Positions 58,777-64,000 of a DNA stretch of 64,000 nucleotides are shown piece after piece. The translations under genes and the position numbers were made by a program. Location: assembly GCA_020634375.1 (NCBI GenBank), contig JACKBX010000005.1, forward strand, positions 186,001 through 250,000. Direction: 5' to 3'. The notes under the pieces are model-generated. The model did no database searches, had not been told where the DNA came from, and saw only the letters and a list, made by a program, of their open reading frames with translations. The stretch comes from Ardenticatenaceae bacterium (lineage in GTDB: Bacteria > Chloroflexota > Anaerolineae > Promineifilales > Promineifilaceae). Numbering within the stretch: the first letter of the stretch is position 1; each line of letters begins with the position of its first letter.

Positions 58777-60135
58777 CTAACGGCCGTGACAACGCTTAAA
58801 CTTTTTACCACTGCCACAAGGACAGGGATCGTTTCGTCTTGCCTGGGAAAAGGCTTCTTTCCGATGTTTCTCATCCTCAATAGCCATCATTGCCATGATT
58901 TCTGCCGGGGCGCGGCGCTGACGCAGCAGATTAACCATCATTTTCATGGGCCGATCCACATAATTGAAGAAGGACTTGTAGCCCGAACATAGATAATTCA
59001 ATCCTGGTTCGCCGTCTGGCGTGTGGATGAAGCGATTTTTGGGGCAACCACCATGACAGGCAAAGCGCACTTCACAATCGCGGCAGTAGCGAGGCAAGCT
59101 GTCCATTTTATCCTGACCAAACTGCCGCTGCTTTTCTGAAGCGACCAGTTCCATCATATGAGCACTTTGGATGTTACCCAGCAGATAGTTTGGCTCCACG
59201 AAGTGGTCGCAACTAAACAAATCACCGTTATGTTCCAAGGCCAGAGCCATCCCGCAGGTGGGCGCAAAAATACATAAGCTGCCCGGTTGACCCAACCACG
59301 CGCCCAGCGCCACATCGAACATTTGCACATACACCTGCCCCACATCATGCCGCACCCACTCATCAAAAACGATCTTGAGAAAGTCGCCGTACTTTTGGGC
59401 ATCCACCGAGCGTTTGGTGACGAGCGAGCCTGATTGGGTGTACAACGGCCGTTCCCCCCCATCCCGTTCACTCCAGCCAATATTAGCCAACTGCAAAATT
59501 TGGGTAGTGGCTCGTTCGACAATAGGGATGAACTGGATAAATTGCGTTTTCAGTTCATCACGGAAAAAGCGATACACCTCCAGCGGACGATCCTGGTTGG
59601 CAGCATGAACGGTGCAGAGCACGTTGTACTCCACGCCGTGCTCTACCAGTAGCCGCCAGCCGCGCATCACCTGCTTGAAGCTGCCCCCGCCTCCCTTGTT
59701 CACCCGGTACTTATCATGTAATTCTTTCGGTCCATCAATACTAATGCCAATAAGAAAGTTGTGCGCTTTGAAGAATTGACACCAATCGTCGTCTAGCAGC
59801 GTGCCATTAGTTTGCAACGCATTGTGGATGGCCATGCCCGGTTTGGCATGTTTTTGCTGATAGTGGATAACCCTCTTGAAGAAATCGATCCCCATCAATG
59901 TCGGTTCGCCGCCCTGCCAGGCAAAGGTCACTTCCGACACTTTCTGCGATTCAATGTACTGTTCGACAAACGTCTCCAGCAGTTCATCCGTCATGCGAAA
60001 GCTACTGCCAGGGTACATCGTTTCCTTGGATAGGAAGTAACAATATTTGCAATCCAGATTGCAAATCGCCCCGGAGGGCTTGGTCATGATATGAAAGGCA
60101 CGAATAGGTACGGGTACAGCGGTTTGATTAATCAT
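58777..60135 (-). CDS. Radical SAM/SPASM maturase (anaerobic sulfatase-maturating-like) with SEC-C tail
   Basis: 452 residues. Radical SAM cluster C25-x3-C29-x2-C32 (CNLDCKYC); WQGGEPTL; SPASM cysteines near GMALALEHNGDLFSCDH and YCRDCEVRFACHGGCP. These bind two more Fe-S clusters, as in anSME enzymes that make formylglycine from Ser or Cys in sulfatases. The C-terminus adds a SEC-C zinc motif (RNDPCPCGSGKKFKRCHGR). No sulfatase is in the window; the FGE-like domain in the trypsin fusion is not a substrate class. SD not obvious. Confidence 0.92.
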   Translation of the reverse strand: MINQTAVPVPIRAFHIMTKPSGAICNLDCKYCYFLSKETMYPGSSFRMTDELLETFVEQYIESQKVSEVTFAWQGGEPTLMGIDFFKRVIHYQQKHAKPGMAIHNALQTNGTLLDDDWCQFFKAHNFLIGISIDGPKELHDKYRVNKGGGGSFKQVMRGWRLLVEHGVEYNVLCTVHAANQDRPLEVYRFFRDELKTQFIQFIPIVERATTQILQLANIGWSERDGGERPLYTQSGSLVTKRSVDAQKYGDFLKIVFDEWVRHDVGQVYVQMFDVALGAWLGQPGSLCIFAPTCGMALALEHNGDLFSCDHFVEPNYLLGNIQSAHMMELVASEKQRQFGQDKMDSLPRYCRDCEVRFACHGGCPKNRFIHTPDGEPGLNYLCSGYKSFFNYVDRPMKMMVNLLRQRRAPAEIMAMMAIEDEKHRKEAFSQARRNDPCPCGSGKKFKRCHGR

Positions 60136-60428
60136 GTGTTGCCAGTGTAGCGTAGGCCAAAATCAAAGGAGAATCAACCACCTGGGCGTAATAATCTAAT
60201 ATTACTTCTTCGCTATCTAAATAGCCAAGGCGATTGTGCGGAACCAAAGGGTACGGCCGTTTTCCAGCACAATCGGCCCCATATAACACTGTCCGGAACG
60301 GCCGTTCATCTCTGGATTATCCACTGCTCCACCAACCAACAAAAAAGGGAGGGGTCAAAAAACCTCTCCCTCGTCATTTGTACCTGATTTTAGGCGTTAG
60401 GAACCAACCTTTTTCTTGCTCAACAAAC
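60136..60428. other. Spacer with a possible gene remnant
   Basis: Contains a minus-strand 41-codon fragment around 60209-60331 (reads LLVGGAVDNPEMNGRSGQCY then an IVLENGRTLWF piece, stop), perhaps a decayed gene, and the thiolase terminator. Nothing else seen. Confidence 0.35.
60341..60370 (-). terminator. Terminator of the thiolase gene
   Basis: On the minus strand GGGAGAGGT (60370-60362) and ACCCCTCCC (60355-60347) pair with one G-T, followed by TTTTTT (60346-60341). Confidence 0.8.
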
Positions 60429-61610
60429 TCAAGTCAGATTCTCAAAGATACCGGCCGCACCCATACCGCCGCCGATGCACATTGTAACCATACCGTACTT
60501 CGTGTCGCGGCGCATCATCTCGTGCATGATCTGCACCGTCAGCTTTGCCCCCGTGCAGCCCAGTGGATGCCCCAGAGCAATAGCCCCGCCGTTGACATTG
60601 GTGATCGCCTCATTCAAGCCCAACTCCCGAATCACGGCTACTGACTGCGCTGCAAACGCTTCGTTTAGCTCAATGAGGCCGATGTCTTCCAACTTGAATC
60701 CGGTGCGCTGCAACACACGCGGCACGGCCACTACCGGCCCAATACCCATCACTTCTGGGCGCACACCGCCCACATTAAAACCCACAAAACGCAGCAAGGG
60801 CTGGAAGCCCAATTCCTCAGCCTTCTTGCGCTCCATCACCACTACGGCGGCCGCCCCGTCGCTTAGTGGGGATGAGTTGCCTGCTGTCACGCTGCCGCCC
60901 ACCTTGAAGACGGGGCGCAGCTTGGCCAATGCTTCCACACTGGTATCTGGGCGCACATGCTCATCGGTGTCGAAGACGATGGTTTTGCGCTGCGGCCCAT
61001 TGGGGCCGGCAGTCACTTCTTCAATTTCCAGAGGCACAATCTCATCTTTGAACAACCCTTTTTCAAGAGCCGCGCCCGCTTTCTGGTGACTATGCAGCGC
61101 AAATTCATCTTGCGCCTGGCGGCTGACCTCAAATTCTTTGGCGACTTGTTCAGCCGTGAGGCCCATACCCATGTACACCTCTGGCGCATTGTCTGCTAGC
61201 CAGGGGTTGGGGCTGATGCGGTAGCCCGTCATCGGCACCAGGCTCATGGTTTCTGCACCACCGGCAATGATCACGTCTGCGCCATTGGCGATGATGCGCT
61301 CGGCAGCTATGGCAATGGTTTGTAGGCCGCTAGAGCAGAAGCGGTTGACAGTCATGCCGGGAACGCTGACGGGCAGTCCGGCACGGATGGCAATAGAGCG
61401 GCCGAAATTCAACCCTTGTGAACTCTCTGGCATGGCACAGCCCATCACCACATCATCAATCAGCGCCGGGTCCAGGCCATCTAGCTTTTTCATCAACGCC
61501 TGAATGACCGCCGCCGCCATCTCATCAGAACGCCAATTGCGGGTAGTGCCCCGCTTTGATTTCCCTACGGCCGTTCTCAATCCGGCCACAATTACAGCTT
61601 CTCGTGTCAT
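60429..61610 (-). CDS. fadA: Acetyl-CoA acyltransferase (thiolase, FadA-like)
   Basis: 393 residues. Nucleophile C92 in NRFCSSGLQ, His in GHPLGCTGAK (about 347) and second Cys in CIGGGMGAAG (about 377). Cleaves 3-ketoacyl-CoA in fatty acid beta-oxidation (or runs in reverse). The FadN-type gene lies upstream, 86 bp away, in the same direction, so they form a beta-oxidation operon. SD GGGAG. Confidence 0.95.
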   Translation of the reverse strand: MTREAVIVAGLRTAVGKSKRGTTRNWRSDEMAAAVIQALMKKLDGLDPALIDDVVMGCAMPESSQGLNFGRSIAIRAGLPVSVPGMTVNRFCSSGLQTIAIAAERIIANGADVIIAGGAETMSLVPMTGYRISPNPWLADNAPEVYMGMGLTAEQVAKEFEVSRQAQDEFALHSHQKAGAALEKGLFKDEIVPLEIEEVTAGPNGPQRKTIVFDTDEHVRPDTSVEALAKLRPVFKVGGSVTAGNSSPLSDGAAAVVVMERKKAEELGFQPLLRFVGFNVGGVRPEVMGIGPVVAVPRVLQRTGFKLEDIGLIELNEAFAAQSVAVIRELGLNEAITNVNGGAIALGHPLGCTGAKLTVQIMHEMMRRDTKYGMVTMCIGGGMGAAGIFENLT

Positions 61611-61628
61611 GTTTTTTCTCCCAAAGCT

Positions 61629-61705
61629 GTTAGCAATTAGCTTTTAGCATTTAGCCAACGGCTATTTGCTAACGACTAACAGCTAATTGCTAATGGCTAA
61701 TTGCG
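61629..61705. repeat. Iterated-word spacer (TTAGCAATTAGC words)
   Basis: GTTAGCAATTAGCTTTTAGCATTTAGCC is followed by GGCTATTTGCTAACGACTAACAGCTAATTGCTAATGGC. A fold joins the two parts; it lies between the FadN-like stop and the thiolase SD. Confidence 0.55.
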
Positions 61706-64000
61706 TAACGGTTTGCCGGTTTGCAGCATATGTGTCATGCGGTCGCGGGTCTTTTGCTCGCCCAACAGGGAGAGGAACGCTTCCCGCTCCAGGTCAAGAA
61801 TGTACCAGGGGTCAACCCAGGCCGGGGCGCTGAGATCACCGCCCGTGAGGATAAAAGCCAGTTTGTTGGCAATGATCTGATCATGCTCACTGGCATAGCC
61901 ACCCCACACCAGAGATTGCACACCCAATTTCAATGCGGCCAACGCATCGCGCCCGGCGGCATAAATCTTTTCCACTTGCGGCGGACGTGCTCCGGCGGCA
62001 ACCAGTTGCAGCGCCCGCTGCTTGGCTTTTGCCAGCCGGTGGTCGGCATTCATGACAACTGTATCGGTATCCAATACGTAGCCCAACTCGCGGTTTTCCC
62101 AAACACTGGTGCCTACCTTCGCCAGGGCAATTTGCTCGAAGCCGGCTTGCAATGGGGCCAGCACATCGGCGTTAGCCATGCGCATGGTGGGATTGACCTT
62201 ACGGCGCAGTGTCTCTTTACAACCCCCGCCCGCGGGAATCAGGCCGACGCCAAACTCGACGAGGCCCATGTAGCTCTCGTGTGCGGCTACCGCTTCCCAA
62301 CCGGCCATCGCCATTTCTACGCCGCCGCCAAGAGCCATGCCTTGCACGGCCGTTACCACCGGTTTCGGCGCGTGGCGCAAATTAAACGTCAGCGATTGCA
62401 ACCCGCGAATCATCTGGTCAAGCTGATCCCACATGCCGGAAGCCGCAGCCACACCCACCGCAAACAAGTTTGCACCCACACAGAAGTTATCCGCGCCGTT
62501 GCCGATCACCATCGCCTCAAAATCACTGTCCAGTTTTTCCAAAGCCTGGTGGCCCATGGCAATAATCTGGTCATCAATGGCGTTCATCTTGGCGTGGAAT
62601 TCGTAGAGCAAGACGCCATCGCCCATGTCCAGCAGACTGGCGCTGGCATTGCGGGCCAATTCCTTGCCCGCTGCGTGCAGGTCAGAAACAACGATGATGT
62701 TTTTGTCTACATCTTGCAGTTTGTAACTTTGGCTCTCCCAATCATAAACGCTGCCATTTTTGTAGAAGCTGTCGTGTCCGGCAGCGAGCATTTCCTTCAC
62801 CCAATCGGCCACTTCCAGGCCAGCAGCTTCCATTTTTTCGATGGTTTCCGCCACGCCAAGCATGTCCCACATCTCAAAGGGGCCGGCTTCATGACTGAAA
62901 CCCCAGCGCATAGCATCATCTACGTCGCTAAGTTTGTAGGCAATCTCCGGGGCAACGTGTCCGGCGTAAGCAAAGCCATAGTACAGCACGTCACGGGCAT
63001 AATTAGCGGCGCGGTCGTCAAATTGCAGCAGTTGGCGCAGCCGTTGGCCTAAATCTTCCACTTTGCGCACCGCGCCCACACTGTCGAAGCGCACTTTTTC
63101 CGGAGCCACGTAATCCATCGTCGCCGGGTCTAGCGTCCAAAATTCGCGCTGGCCGTTGACCATCACTTTCTTATAAAAGCCTTGGTCGGTTTTGTTGCCC
63201 AGCCATTTGTTTTCCAGCATTTTGTTGATCACACCGGAGACGTTTTCAGCGTGCAGGATTTCTTTGTAGGGATCGTGGGGGATGCCCTCGTACAAATTGC
63301 GATTGACATGACCCATCACATCCAACCCCACCAAATCCATCAGGCGGAAGGTGGCGGTTTTGGGATGGCCGATCAGCGGCCCGGTGATGGCGTCAATTTC
63401 GGAGACGGAGTAGCCCTCTTTGATGGCATACTCAATACCATAGGAGGCGGCGACGGCGAAGAAGCGGTTGCCGATGAAGTTGGGCGTGTCTTTGCAGACG
63501 ACAACCCCTTTGCCCAACACGTCGCGGCTAAAGGAAATCATGTAGTTTAGTACTTCTGGCGCGGTATCCGGGGTGGGGATCACTTCCAACAGTTTGAGGT
63601 AGCGTGGCGGGTTGAAGAAGTGTGTACCCAAGAAGTGCGCTTTGAATTCATCGGAACGGCCGTCTGCAATCTCATTAATCGGAATGCCTGACGTGTTGCT
63701 GCTGATGATGGCCCCCGGCTTGCGTATCGCTTCGATGCGTTCCATCAATGCTTGTTTAGGGCCTAGCTGCTCAATAATTACCTCAATAATCCAGTCTGCA
63801 TCGGCGATTTTGTCAAAATCATCTTCCGTATTGCCGATGGTGATCAGGTCGGCGCGGTCTTTGCGAGCCAGGTTGGCGGGCTTGGCTTTTGCCATGCGGT
63901 CATACAGCGATTGCACCAGGCGGTTACGCGCCTTAGGATCATCCTTCTCTGCATCGCTGAGGTTGGGCGTGGGAATGTCCAACAGCACCACAGGAATGCC
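61697..64000 (-). CDS. 3-hydroxyacyl-CoA dehydrogenase/enoyl-CoA hydratase (FadN-type), 5' end cut by window
   Basis: 768 codons seen, the N-terminus lies beyond 64000 (first codons read GIPVVLLDIPTPN inside the Rossmann fold, so about 30 residues with the GxGxxG motif are missing). Order: hydroxyacyl-CoA dehydrogenase domain (IISSNTSGIPINEIA; LGTHFFNPPRYLKLLEVIP; NFIGNRFF), two C-terminal dehydrogenase helical domains, then an enoyl-CoA hydratase/crotonase domain (VIGNGADNFCVGANLF; MALGGGVEMAMAG; VEFGVGLIPAGGG). Dehydrogenase first and hydratase last is the FadN order, opposite to FadB. Catalyses two central steps of beta-oxidation with the thiolase next to it. Confidence 0.95.
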   Translation of the reverse strand, partial: GIPVVLLDIPTPNLSDAEKDDPKARNRLVQSLYDRMAKAKPANLARKDRADLITIGNTEDDFDKIADADWIIEVIIEQLGPKQALMERIEAIRKPGAIISSNTSGIPINEIADGRSDEFKAHFLGTHFFNPPRYLKLLEVIPTPDTAPEVLNYMISFSRDVLGKGVVVCKDTPNFIGNRFFAVAASYGIEYAIKEGYSVSEIDAITGPLIGHPKTATFRLMDLVGLDVMGHVNRNLYEGIPHDPYKEILHAENVSGVINKMLENKWLGNKTDQGFYKKVMVNGQREFWTLDPATMDYVAPEKVRFDSVGAVRKVEDLGQRLRQLLQFDDRAANYARDVLYYGFAYAGHVAPEIAYKLSDVDDAMRWGFSHEAGPFEMWDMLGVAETIEKMEAAGLEVADWVKEMLAAGHDSFYKNGSVYDWESQSYKLQDVDKNIIVVSDLHAAGKELARNASASLLDMGDGVLLYEFHAKMNAIDDQIIAMGHQALEKLDSDFEAMVIGNGADNFCVGANLFAVGVAAASGMWDQLDQMIRGLQSLTFNLRHAPKPVVTAVQGMALGGGVEMAMAGWEAVAAHESYMGLVEFGVGLIPAGGGCKETLRRKVNPTMRMANADVLAPLQAGFEQIALAKVGTSVWENRELGYVLDTDTVVMNADHRLAKAKQRALQLVAAGARPPQVEKIYAAGRDALAALKLGVQSLVWGGYASEHDQIIANKLAFILTGGDLSAPAWVDPWYILDLEREAFLSLLGEQKTRDRMTHMLQTGKPLRN

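Noticed and set aside
60209..60331. Short minus-strand coding fragment
   Set aside because: Ends at a stop after 41 codons with no SD; kept only as a possible remnant in the spacer entry.

Overview
The window is one continuous chromosomal stretch from a bacterium that looks like a member of the Chloroflexota (Anaerolineae or Ardenticatenia-like). This is inferred from gene content (ArsA-type ATPase with HSP20-like tail, DUF4342, DUF166, SBP-OmpA fusion, C25 peptidase with a Ser-His signal peptidase, bacterial E1/E2/RING genes), from lipoproteins and membrane proteins suited to a monoderm-like envelope with a sortase, and from moderate GC with mixed ATG/GTG/TTG starts. No rRNA, tRNA, CRISPR array, transposase or phage gene was recognised. 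The DNA carries about 100 copies of the palindrome ACGGCCGT, usually inside genes where it reads as Thr-Ala-Val or Asn-Gly-Arg. It behaves like a highly iterated palindrome of this lineage.

Layout. 1-10.5 kb: SBP-OmpA lipid/membrane-anchored protein (cut by the left edge), arginine decarboxylase-like enzyme, MgtE, a sirtuin, a sortase with its probable LPTSG substrate, a quinone-oxidoreductase-like MDR enzyme, DUF4342, an ArsA-like ATPase and a GNAT. 10.6-21.2 kb: a ten-gene plus-strand operon that is the highlight of the window. It holds a dynamin-like GTPase, an unknown protein, a CAP-domain protein, an E1-like enzyme, a YukD-like ubiquitin fold, a eukaryote-like E2 with HPN and catalytic Cys, two JAMM deconjugases (one membrane anchored) and two RING-type proteins (one membrane anchored). 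All parts of a ubiquitin-type cycle are present. 21.2-36.5 kb: two glycosyltransferases, a coiled-coil protein, SelB, an SRPBCC protein, a fused tandem malic enzyme with complementary active-site losses, an aldo-keto reductase, an FTR1 permease, an S10 carboxypeptidase, a DUF166 protein and an M23 lipoprotein.

36.5-43.0 kb: an AT-richer island almost free of the ACGGCCGT motif. It contains attC-like recombination sites with extrahelical bases after its genes, so it looks like an integron cassette cluster without a visible integrase. Its cargo is an APH-type kinase, a WD40 lipoprotein and a three-gene set (unknown membrane-active protein, Trypco1-like protein, trypsin-FGE fusion) that resembles predicted conflict systems. 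43.1-64 kb: a giant alpha-2-macroglobulin lipoprotein fused to a degenerate M14 carboxypeptidase domain, a CPA1 antiporter with TrkA-N domain, another APH-type kinase, a Nudix hydrolase, a REC-histidine kinase, a helix-hairpin-helix membrane protein, a C25 peptidase with a signal-peptidase-like partner, a zinc-ribbon mini-protein, a radical SAM/SPASM maturase, and a beta-oxidation pair (thiolase and FadN-type multifunctional protein, the latter cut by the right edge).

Regulatory texture. Three genes show near-consensus -10 boxes (TATACT) only 6-8 nt before ATG, indicating leaderless or nearly leaderless mRNAs. Many spacers hold perfect hairpins, several built from a short word repeated with variation and its complement; some are clear terminators.
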